A DNA stretch of 9,314 nucleotides. Source: Sulfopaludibacter sp035606355. Its GTDB lineage: Bacteria; Acidobacteriota; Terriglobia; Bryobacterales; Bryobacteraceae. Shown here piece after piece: positions 1-6,791 of the stretch. Where the stretch lies: positions 1-9,314 of the forward strand of contig DATNFO010000071.1 of assembly GCA_035606355.1 (NCBI GenBank), read 5' to 3'. Both the position numbers and the translations under genes were made by a program. The notes below the pieces were generated by a model. The model made no database searches, had not been told where the DNA came from, and saw nothing but the letters and a program-made list of their open reading frames with translations. Numbering within the stretch: the first letter of the stretch is position 1; each line of letters starts with the position of its first letter.

Positions 1-1
1 G

Positions 2-241
2 CATGAAGCAATAGACATCGTTCTGCTTGACATGATCATGCCGGTCATGGGGGGCGAAGAAACTCTCGAGCGTCTGCTTGAACTTCGGCCTGACGCCAAG
101 GTTCTGGCCATGAGTGGCTTTCACGAACGGGAAGCCAAGGAACGGTTCGGAAGCGGGATTGCGGGCTTCGTCCAGAAGCCTTTCACGGCCGGCCAACTCG
201 CTCTCAAAATCACGTCCGCCAGGCGTACGGTCGGCGGCTAA
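2..241 (+). CDS. C-terminal part of a response-regulator receiver domain, probably the tail of a hybrid histidine kinase (partial)
   Basis: The frame is already open at the left edge and ends at TAA 239-241, so the N-terminus lies outside the window. The visible 79 residues are the second half of a CheY-like receiver: the phosphoacceptor Asp (codon 29-31) sits in VLLDMIMPVMGG, the switch Ser in AMSGF, and the conserved Lys in VQKPF. In this family the Asp accepts phosphate from a kinase His, and Ser and Lys relay the switch. The sequence ends soon after the receiver, with no DNA-binding output domain. It closely parallels the receiver ending the 1232-4936 protein (shared TLER, SGF, IAGF, KP, QLA), which also ends there. 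I therefore infer the end of a paralogous hybrid kinase. A stand-alone receiver is the alternative. Confidence 0.8.
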   Translation, partial: HEAIDIVLLDMIMPVMGGEETLERLLELRPDAKVLAMSGFHEREAKERFGSGIAGFVQKPFTAGQLALKITSARRTVGG

Positions 242-358
242 CCTGACGAGCGGTGGCGCTGATTCAATGTGAGCTTCCGGTAAGGATGCGTGAATGAGGT
301 CGGCGTAGCTGTTACTGTCGCGGTATGGCGCCCGTGGCAACAAACATCAAAGGAGCGG

Positions 359-623
359 ATGGAATCGACCGCGCTTGAGCGCGATTTGAGGATGGAGAAA
401 GACCCGCTCACGGAAGACTCCGATCCCAGATGAGCTGTGGTCGATGGCGATCAACGTTGCTCGTCGGGAGGGTGTGAACCCGACCGCGCAGCAACTGCAC
501 CTGGACGCCGGTAAGCTGAAACGGCTCCGGGTGGCCGCCGACGGTGGGCGGCGAAGGTACGCCACGTCCGCGCTTCGCCGGAATCTGCGGCGGCTCCGTC
601 GCGGACCGGGTCACAATGGCTGA
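359..623 (+). pseudogene. Frameshifted small helix-turn-helix-type ORF resembling transposon-associated accessory proteins
   Basis: ATG 359 follows AAAGGAG (349-355), a good ribosome site with short 3-nt spacing, but its frame stops after 24 codons (TGA 431-433). From about 423 the next frame reads IPDELWSMAINVARREG, then NPTAQQLHLDAGKLKR, up to TGA 621-623. That second stretch has no start codon before the motif, so a one-base insertion near 415-425 is the simplest explanation. A second shift near 520-560 is possible, because the third frame then reads RFAGICGGSVADRVTM, which fits the following part of the family better. From memory, proteins with a DELW...GVNPTAQxLHLDxxKLKR pattern are about 110-130 residues and occur as first ORFs of IS66-like elements. 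That family name is an inference. The right end abuts the cheB remnant on the other strand. Confidence 0.45.
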
Positions 624-999
624 CAACGCTCGACATCATTCCCGGGCCGTTGCGGCCGTTCGCGATCAGTGCCTCTGTACGGATAGCTTTCGGGATAGAC
701 TTGCTCTTGCCAGGAGGCTCTATTGTAAGTTTCTCGAGGAGGCTCCCCATTTCTGAAACCGGGACGCAATGATTCACTTCCACGTTGTTCAAAGCGCTCT
801 GCGGCATTTCAGGATAACGGGCGTCCTTTGGGTCCTGCACGATCGTGATGCCGCCGCATTTCTTCACTGCCCTCAGGCCGGCAGTACCGTCATCAAGATT
901 CGCTGTCAGAAGCACTCCGGTAACGTGGGCGCGGTGCGTCGAAGCGGCAGAGCGAAACAGCCGGATTATCGCAGATGATATGTTCGCCCCGGGGCGCAC
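451..999 (-). pseudogene. cheB: Truncated CheB protein-glutamate methylesterase remnant (C-terminal part)
   Basis: The frame from GTG 999 reads a CheB C-terminal core: LFRSAAS (residues 14-20), LTANLDDGTAGL (31-42, with the catalytic-type Asp37), GGITIVQDP (49-57), MPQSAL (65-70) and EVNHCVPVSEM (74-84). CheB hydrolyses methylglutamates on chemoreceptors using a Ser-His-Asp triad. Here the half carrying the GASAGG serine and the histidine is missing, so the product cannot be a working esterase. Usually the motif is LTGxLDDGTAG; here Gly is Ala. Homology runs to about residue 127 (near 620), including the EALIANG segment. The rest, to 451, reads antisense through the small IS-like ORF and looks random, and the zinc-ribbon tail seen in some CheB proteins is absent. 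Both ends are therefore broken. The CheB domain at 4305-4843 is a different, intact copy. Confidence 0.7.
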
Positions 1000-1017
1000 G
1001 TCTTCCGACGCTGGGGT

Positions 1018-1074
1018 CTAGTAGACGGCGCAGGGCGGAAAAGCTACCTTGAGGCTTTTCGCTTCAAACTTCAT
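1018..1074 (-). other. 18-codon ORF with a strong ribosome site, in frame with the cheB remnant
   Basis: ATG 1074-1072 is preceded by GAGGAGG about 6 nt away, one of the better ribosome sites in the window. It opens a peptide MKFEAKSLKVAFPPCAVY, which stops at TAG 1018-1020. The frame is the same as the cheB remnant, whose first usable codon is GTG 999, seven codons after this stop. It may be the start of a fused or deleted gene killed by the stop, the N-terminus of an unrelated gene left by a deletion, or a leader peptide. The peptide matches nothing I recognise. Translation is possible, but no function is claimed. Confidence 0.25.
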
Positions 1075-1231
1075 CGCGCCTCCTCGGCTTTCCGGCGATC
1101 CTCAATAATTGACGCTCTCTGATGACCGGTAGCAGACTATGGCCGGAACGAACGACCTTCCGAGTTTGCATCTGGAAGAAGCCGATGGGTGGGCCGCGCT
1201 GCCATTACCCCCTCAGCACTCGAGCGCGTGC

Positions 1232-4200
1232 CTAGGCGCTCCTTCCGACCGCTACGATGCACTCCTTAACCTTCCTGGCGAGCTGCTTCACGGTATACGG
1301 CTTCGGGAAGAAGCCGGCGATCTGCTTTCCGGCGAACCGTGCTTCAACGTCCATGTCGCCGAATCCGCTGCAGACTACCACAGGCACATCGGATCGAACC
1401 TGGCGGATCCGCTCGAGCGTCTGAGATCCATCCATTCCAGGCGTCGCTACGTCGAGCAGTACCAGTCCTATTTGAGTAGCTTTCTCCTGGAACTGTCGGA
1501 TACCTTCCGCGCCGTTCCGCGCCAGCAGCACGTTGTAGCCGTAGGACGCTAATGCGGCTTTGCAATAGCTTCGAATCAGTTCCTCGTCGTCAATCACGAG
1601 AACCGTCCCGGAACCGCGCAATTCAGCCTCGCTTATATCCGTCGAGACCGGCGTCGGCTCCTTCTCACCAACGCAGAGGAGCACCCGGAAAGATGTTCCC
1701 CGGCCGGGAACACTGTGGAGTTGTATGGCGCCCTTGTGCTGCCGCACAATTCCCAAAACGGCCGCTAAGCCCAGCCCTCTGCCGGTAAATTTGGTGGTAA
1801 AGAACGGATCGAATATCTTCTGGATTGTCTGTTCATTCATACCCGAGCCGTTGTCCCGCACTTCCAGAAAGACGTAGTTTCCGGGAACTACAGCTTCCTT
1901 GAAAAACAGATCCGGCAACGATTCGTCACCGACGGTCTGGCGACCCGTCCTGACCTGGATCACTCCCCCTTGTTCGCCGACCGCTTCAGCGGCATTGATC
2001 ATAAGGTTCATGACGATCTGCTGGATTTGGCCTGGGTCTGCCAGGAGTAACGGCAGATGCTTGTCCAGATCGAGCCGAACCTGCACGTTAGGGGGGATCG
2101 ATGGGTGAATCAGCCGACCGGTCTGAATGACAACTTGGGACAGATCTAGCCGTTCCAGATAGAATCGGCCCTTCCCGGCATACGCCAATAGCTGGCGCGT
2201 CAACTCCGCTGCGCGTTCCCCGCCACTAATGATGTTCTGCAGTGTCGAGGTAGTTGATTGGCTTTCCGGCAGGGAATCGAGCAGCAGGCTCGCGTTGCCA
2301 ATCATCCCCGTCAAAAGGTTGTTGAAGTCGTGAGCCACGCCGGCAGCCAGGAAGCCGATGGCTTCCATCTTCTGCGATTGCCGCAATTCCTCCTCGGTAC
2401 GTCTGAGTTGCGTCACGTCCTCGATCGCCAGGAGTATACGATCTTCTCCCTCAAATCGACGGGCATTCAGGAGCACGACCCGTACGCCTTCCGATGGAAC
2501 GTCTTGATGCACTTCAAAGTCTTTCAAGTCGCGACGTTCGGGCAAGACCTCCTCCAGGAGGACCCTCAGTTGTGGATTGCCCCAGCGGCCGTCCCCCACT
2601 TCGTAGATGAACCGATGCTCCACATCTTGGGGAGAAAGCCGGAATGTCCGATAGAAGGATTGGTTCGCCCTGATCACACGGAGATCGGACCCGAGGACCA
2701 CTAGCGCCCCGCGAACGGTGTCAATGGTGGCCTGAGCGAATTCGCGCGCACTCTCAAGCTCCGCGTTGCGAACTTGAAGCTCCTGGTTGACCGTGGTCAG
2801 CTCCTCGTTCGCCGCCTCCAGTTCCTCCTTCGAACTCTCCAGTTCCTCGTTCAGGCTCTGTAGTTCTTCGTTGGCGGCTACGACCTCTTCATGCGCGGCC
2901 TCCTGCTCGATGATTACCGACTCCAGATGCCCGCGGGCGGCCGCGAGTTCCTTTCCCAACCTGGCAACGCGTATGTCCGCCTGTCGTCTGTCCTCCTTAC
3001 GTTCAGGCGCCCCGGACGGCAGATCCGCTCCCAGGTTCATCGCACCCGTCTCAAACACAAGCAGGAAATGAAGCCTCTCCGCCGCCAACGGCGTGACATG
3101 GATGCTGATTTCGGACGAGGCGATACCATCAAGCTTGACCCGTTCAATTCCGACCGATTCGCCTGTTTTGGCGGCCGTACGGATTGCGTTTTTCAATGCA
3201 GACGATTGACTCTGCTTGGCCAAGTCGACAAGCTGTTCATTCGATATGTCCGGGGCAAATGACACGCGCTCATTGCCGTACGCGATAACGTCGAGATTGG
3301 TGTCGACGATGACTCGTGGCGGGCCGTACCTCTCCGTCATCACGCGGTCTGCCTGCCGGCACAGGTCAATCTTCGCCTGGGGGCGCGGCCGTTGCGGAGC
3401 AGGCATCGCCGCCTCACGATGATGCACAGCGCTCACAGGCACGAAATGTCGCGCAGCGTCCTGCCTGACGTAGAGCCTGGATGCTCTATCCACTGTGGCA
3501 AATAACCCGGGCGAGGAGGTCGCGGTTTCAGACTTGCCCAGCAGCAGGAATCCGCCGGGGTCGAGGGCGAAGTGGAACCTGGATAGCGCCTGCTCCTGCA
3601 TATGGTCCAGGTAGATCAATACATTTCTGCAACTAACCAGACCCATGCGCGAGAACGGCGGGTCGCTCAGCAGGTCGTGTCGGGAGAAGATGCACATATC
3701 CCTGAGCCTTCTGCCGATCTGAAAGCCTCGTCCTTCTCGGACAAAGAAGCGTGACAAACGTTCCTGGGAGAGGTCCGCGACGATGTTGTCTAAGTATGTG
3801 CCGCGACGCGCCTTCTCGATGGCCGCTTCGTTGATATCGGTAGCAAAAACCTGAATCGGTACTCGGCTTTTCATCTGCTCCGCGACTTCAGCGAAGCACA
3901 TCCCAATTGAGTACGCCTCCTCCCCAGTGGAACAACCCGCCACCCAAATCCGTACTGCGCGGTCGTGTGGTGTCTTTCGGATCAGGGCCGGAAACACCTT
4001 CCGGCTCAGAGTGTCGAACGTATCCGAATCACGGAAGAAACGGGTCACCCGTATGAGAATGTCCTGCGCGAGAGCGTGCGCTTCTTCGGGGTTCTCCCTT
4101 ACATACTCCACGTAGTCGCGGAGACCACGTTGTTTGAGTACAGCCACACGCCGCTGCACTCTGCGCCGAACGGTGGCCTGCCGGTAGAGGCTGAAGTCGA

Positions 4201-4936
4201 TCCCGGTATTGCTGCGCAGAAGTTCTCCGATGGTTTGAAACTCCCGCTCAGAGTCCGGAGGCCGCTCTCCCACTTCCGGCGGATCCCGTTCGATGAGACG
4301 CGGTTCGTGAGAGATCCTGGCGAGCTCAGTGGCGATCGCTTCCACTGGCAGCACGAAATCGACGCAACCAGTTGCGATGGCGCTCCGCGGCATACCATCG
4401 AACTTCGCCGATTGCGGTTCCTGCGCGAAGACCACACCCCCGTCTTCAGCGATCGCCTGCACGCCGAGTGCTCCATCCGAGCCCGTGCCGGAGAGAATGA
4501 CGGCGATCGCTCTGCTCTTGTGGCTCGCCGCAAGTGAGCGCAGAAAGCCGTCTACCGCCGTTCCGGCTGCAACTCTTGCTGTAAGCGCAAGCGCGAGGCC
4601 GGAAACTGTTATCGCGGTGTTCGGTGGGATAACGAACACGTGGTCGGGTGAAAGTAACGCCCCATCCTCAATCTGCTCCACGGGCATCGCAGTTTCCCTT
4701 GAGAGCAAGTGCGCCAGCATGCTTTCGTGGCTGGGGGCCAGATGCTGGATGAAAACAAAGGCCATGCCAGAATCCGTGGGCAGATGCCGCAAAAGAGTGG
4801 TGAAGGCCTCCAGCCCGCCGGCCGAAGCGCCGATGGCGACTACCGGAAACAGCGGATCAGTCTCCTGTCTTTCGCCGGCTTCTGAGCCTGGTGCCGGTTC
4901 GATGACTGATTCGGGAGTTTGCTCGTCGGGGACCAT
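1232..4936 (-). CDS. CheB-CheR-PAS-coiled coil-PAS hybrid histidine kinase with C-terminal receiver (1234 aa)
   Basis: Single cytoplasmic chain; no signal peptide or membrane segment is seen. Domains: CheB methylesterase about 31-210 with intact triad (Ser38 in GASAGG, His65 in QHLAPSH, Asp154 in GTGSDG); CheR methyltransferase about 232-490, SAM motif AGCSTGEEAYS (333-343), FATDIN (364-369), SCRNVLIYLD (435-444); PAS-like region about 525-632; Glu/Leu-rich coiled coil about 655-732; PAS about 735-845; HisKA with His869 in AHDFNNLLTG, the HPK4 type; HATPase about 965-1090 with Asn981, DNGSGM (1028-1033), FDPFF, GRGLGL (1052-1057); receiver 1111-1234 with Asp1116/1117, phospho-Asp1162, Ser1190, Lys1212. 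ATG 4936 follows AGGAGG (4944-4949) by 7 nt. Fusions like this couple receptor-type glutamate methylation chemistry to phosphorelay. The substrate of the esterase and transferase here is unknown. It is transcribed divergently from the 5062-5460 regulator, a likely phosphotransfer partner. No clear terminator follows the stop. Confidence 0.95.
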   Translation of the reverse strand: MVPDEQTPESVIEPAPGSEAGERQETDPLFPVVAIGASAGGLEAFTTLLRHLPTDSGMAFVFIQHLAPSHESMLAHLLSRETAMPVEQIEDGALLSPDHVFVIPPNTAITVSGLALALTARVAAGTAVDGFLRSLAASHKSRAIAVILSGTGSDGALGVQAIAEDGGVVFAQEPQSAKFDGMPRSAIATGCVDFVLPVEAIATELARISHEPRLIERDPPEVGERPPDSEREFQTIGELLRSNTGIDFSLYRQATVRRRVQRRVAVLKQRGLRDYVEYVRENPEEAHALAQDILIRVTRFFRDSDTFDTLSRKVFPALIRKTPHDRAVRIWVAGCSTGEEAYSIGMCFAEVAEQMKSRVPIQVFATDINEAAIEKARRGTYLDNIVADLSQERLSRFFVREGRGFQIGRRLRDMCIFSRHDLLSDPPFSRMGLVSCRNVLIYLDHMQEQALSRFHFALDPGGFLLLGKSETATSSPGLFATVDRASRLYVRQDAARHFVPVSAVHHREAAMPAPQRPRPQAKIDLCRQADRVMTERYGPPRVIVDTNLDVIAYGNERVSFAPDISNEQLVDLAKQSQSSALKNAIRTAAKTGESVGIERVKLDGIASSEISIHVTPLAAERLHFLLVFETGAMNLGADLPSGAPERKEDRRQADIRVARLGKELAAARGHLESVIIEQEAAHEEVVAANEELQSLNEELESSKEELEAANEELTTVNQELQVRNAELESAREFAQATIDTVRGALVVLGSDLRVIRANQSFYRTFRLSPQDVEHRFIYEVGDGRWGNPQLRVLLEEVLPERRDLKDFEVHQDVPSEGVRVVLLNARRFEGEDRILLAIEDVTQLRRTEEELRQSQKMEAIGFLAAGVAHDFNNLLTGMIGNASLLLDSLPESQSTTSTLQNIISGGERAAELTRQLLAYAGKGRFYLERLDLSQVVIQTGRLIHPSIPPNVQVRLDLDKHLPLLLADPGQIQQIVMNLMINAAEAVGEQGGVIQVRTGRQTVGDESLPDLFFKEAVVPGNYVFLEVRDNGSGMNEQTIQKIFDPFFTTKFTGRGLGLAAVLGIVRQHKGAIQLHSVPGRGTSFRVLLCVGEKEPTPVSTDISEAELRGSGTVLVIDDEELIRSYCKAALASYGYNVLLARNGAEGIRQFQEKATQIGLVLLDVATPGMDGSQTLERIRQVRSDVPVVVCSGFGDMDVEARFAGKQIAGFFPKPYTVKQLARKVKECIVAVGRSA

Positions 4937-4971
4937 CCGGTCGCCTCCTAGACCTATTATGGCGTCTGTGC

Positions 4972-5004
4972 GAGCAAAGATCCTTATGCTGGGGTACTTT
5001 GCTC
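4972..5004. promoter_or_regulatory. Perfect 8-bp inverted repeat in the divergent intergenic region; candidate operator
   Basis: GAGCAAAG (4972-4979) and its exact reverse complement CTTTGCTC (4997-5004) are separated by 17 bp, giving half-site centres 25 bp apart. They lie in the 125-bp gap (4937-5061) between two divergent signalling genes, where a dimeric regulator could control both. I see no convincing -35/-10 pair for either gene, so the relation to the transcription starts is unknown. No protein in the window carries a recognised DNA-binding domain that would obviously use it, so any regulator would be encoded elsewhere. A hairpin with a 17-nt loop is the alternative. Confidence 0.4.
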
Positions 5005-5061
5005 CTGAGGTGTGCTACTGTTGTGTGAACCGTTACCCCGGTGTCCGAAATGAGGTTGGGC

Positions 5062-5460
5062 ATGCCGCAATGTCGAGTTTTGCTCGCCGACGATGATCCG
5101 CAGATCCGGGCGTTTCTCCAAGCGGCGCTAAGAGCGCGACAGTATCTCGTAGATCTCGCAAGCGACGGGGTTGAAGCCCTCGACGTTGTGGAGAGGCTTG
5201 GCGCCACGGTAAATCTACTGATCACCGACATCAAAATGCCCCGAATGGATGGCGTGTCCCTGGCGCGGGCTGTCGCGCAAATCCTACCAAGGTTGCCGGT
5301 GCTGTTCATCTCGGGTTGGGCAGACCCGCTCGAAGAACCGGAATGGCAGAAACCGCAATATGCATTCCTTCGAAAGCCTTTTCTGCCGAAGGCGCTCGTC
5401 AGTTGCATAGAGGAACTGCTCGCACGGTCGTCGGCGGCTTCCGCGGCAGCACATAGCTAG
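5062..5460 (+). CDS. Single-domain response regulator (CheY-like receiver, 132 aa)
   Basis: One receiver domain fills the protein. The acidic pocket is Asp10-Asp12 in LLADDD, the phosphoacceptor Asp56 is in LLITDIKMPRMDG, the switch Ser84 is in FISGW and Lys105 is in FLRKPF. There is no output domain; the tail after residue 120 is Ala/Ser-rich. Start choice: ATG 5062 has GAGG (5052-5055) 6 nt upstream and begins just before the first receiver strand. The in-frame GTG 5041 and ATG 5050 lack a ribosome site. Such regulators act as phosphate shuttles or bind a partner protein. It is divergent from the CheB/CheR kinase across 125 bp, which makes that kinase the likely phosphodonor (inference). 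The phosphorylation-site motif is canonical, unlike the ATPGMDG form in the large protein. Confidence 0.92.
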   Translation: MPQCRVLLADDDPQIRAFLQAALRARQYLVDLASDGVEALDVVERLGATVNLLITDIKMPRMDGVSLARAVAQILPRLPVLFISGWADPLEEPEWQKPQYAFLRKPFLPKALVSCIEELLARSSAASAAAHS

Positions 5461-5902
5461 ACCGGGCTTGAGAATTCCGCAACTGCAGGTGGCGGCGGCC
5501 AGGAATCCAAAGCTTCCTCTGACCACGGATTCCTCGCACCTTTCCGAGCCTACCGCTGCGTGGTAAAACGCCAAACCGACCGGAGCACACCTTAACCAAC
5601 AATGGGATCGGCGGGCCGGCACGCGGACTCCGAGCGCCGGCACATGGCGTCTGGGACACGCTTTACAGCTTCCCCGCAATTTGGGTACGCTCCCGGTGCG
5701 CTCAGAAGGTCCGAGACCGGCTCGTCCTATTCATCTCCGAGCTTCACCGGCAGATGTAATCGAAGACGAGAATTGGAACAGAGCGTGCACGTCGGAAAAT
5801 GGCGAGGCGATGGACACCCGGCTGGCGCGTCCCGTCGCGGCGTCTCTTCCGAGCCATGGGATGAGGGCTCTCGCGCTTCCGAAACACCATCGGGAGGCCG
5901 CT
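5461..5902. other. Gene-free stretch of about 440 bp
   Basis: Between the response regulator stop and the hairpin before the secreted-protein gene, reading frames exist on both strands. They lack ribosome sites, carry Arg/Pro/Ser-rich random-looking sequence and match nothing I know. One of them (5681-5935, plus) is 84 codons long and ends just before the next gene; I do not support it as a gene. No clear rho-independent terminator follows the regulator stop, and no RNA gene was recognised. The promoter of the 5954 gene must lie here or further left, but I could not pick it out. Confidence 0.4.
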
Positions 5903-5931
5903 GGTCTCTCAATGAGGGCTCCTCAGAGACC
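5903..5931 (+). promoter_or_regulatory. Bulged 11-bp hairpin directly upstream of a ribosome-binding site
   Basis: GGTCTCT (5903-5909) pairs exactly with AGAGACC (5925-5931). Inside, GAGG (5914-5917) pairs exactly with CCTC (5921-5924) around the loop GCT. The left arm carries a 4-nt bulge, CAAT (5910-5913). The helix ends 7 nt before AGGAG (5939-5943), the ribosome site for ATG 5954. If the transcript includes it, the helix sits in the 5' leader and could affect ribosome access or mRNA stability, or bind a protein. There is no following U-run, so it is not a classic terminator. Confidence 0.4.
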
Positions 5932-5953
5932 ATAAGCCAGGAGTCTGTTCGAG

Positions 5954-6791
5954 ATGGCAATGGGACCTCGAAACGATACCACTCCCGAACGAAGTGTTCG
6001 CGCCCGATCGCTGATAAGCCTGCTTGCGATCGTTCTATTTCAGCCGGGGCCCTTGCGCGCCGAATCCGTACCCGTACGGTACCGTGAGGGATCGGTCCAC
6101 GGTTTTCTCGCACTCCGCACGCTGGAGGGCAAAGTTCTTGGAGCGGGTGATCTTACCCAGGACGTCCGGGGGAATCGGGTGGTGTCGCGTCTCGTTTTCC
6201 GCTTCAAGGATGGATCGGTCGACGATGAGACCGCTGTTTTTTCGCAACAGCGTGATTTTCGGCTCATTAGCGACCACCACATTCAGAAGGGCCCGTCATT
6301 TCCTAAGCCGACGGATGTCTCAATCGATGTCCCTACCGGCCGAGTGATCGTCCGCTATAGAGACAAGGGTGAGGAGAAGGTCGAGCAGGAACAAATGGAG
6401 CTTCCGTCGGATCTGGCAAATGGAATCATTCTGAATATCCTGAAGAACATCCAGCCCGGTACGGCTGAGACAAAGGTCTCTTACGTGGCGGCTACCCCAA
6501 AGCCGCGGCTCGTCAAACTCTCAATCGTCCCACGTGGCGAGGACAGATTCTCCGTCGTTGGCGCAAGTTATAAAGCGAGGCTTTTTGGTGCTAAAGGTGG
6601 AACTGGGCGGCATTACCGGCGTTATTGCGCCAGTGATTGGCAAACAACCTCCCGATACTAAAGTCTGGGTTGTCGCGAGCGGGACTCCGGCCTTCGTCAA
6701 AGCGGAGCAAAGCCTGTATCCTGGTGGTCCTGTCTGGAGGATTGAATTAACAAGTCCGGGTTGGCCCAATGCGCCACAGTCTCACCGCTAG
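5954..6791 (+). pseudogene. Conserved secreted protein of unknown function, split by a one-base frameshift
   Basis: ATG 5954 follows AGGAG (5939-5943) by 10 nt; ATG 5960 would be too far. Residues 1-36 form a signal peptide: charged start, hydrophobic SLISLLAIVLF (19-29), probable cleavage after LRA (36). The mature part is mostly beta-like (GFLALRTLEGKVLG, VFRFKDGSVDDE, VSYVAATPKPRLVKLSI), suggesting a periplasmic or exported role. The first frame remains sensible to residue 211 (TTT 6584-6586), then turns to junk and stops at 6661. Skipping one base at 6587, in the T5G2 tract 6582-6588, gives VLKVELGGITGVIAPVIGKQ and a C-terminus ending PGGPVWRIELTSPGWP. The repaired product is 278 residues. 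I recall similar intact proteins annotated as hypothetical in Acidobacteriota; no function is known to me. The shift may be a real mutation or a homopolymer sequencing error. Confidence 0.75.

Noticed and set aside
1130..1231. Possible terminator downstream of the hybrid kinase (CGGAA/TTCCG on the minus strand, about 1148-1168)
   Set aside because: Five-pair stem with a nine-base loop and no following U-run.
2258..2704. Long plus-strand open frame (148 codons) opposite the hybrid kinase gene, and similar ones at 1139-1552, 3965-4537 and 4329-5096
   Set aside because: They lie antisense to a gene with intact domain motifs, have no ribosome sites and no recognisable families. Such open antisense frames are expected in GC-rich genes.
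4332..4510. Three copies of GCGATCGC (4332, 4449, 4503), like the HIP1 octamer of cyanobacteria
   Set aside because: Two or more coincide with Ala-Ile codon pairs in the CheB domain, where GCG ATC GCx is the natural codon choice. Nothing else in the window suggests a cyanobacterium.
5602..6087. Plus-strand 161-codon frame overlapping the start of the secreted protein
   Set aside because: It is Arg/Ser-rich with no ribosome site, and overlaps the well-supported signal-peptide gene in another frame.
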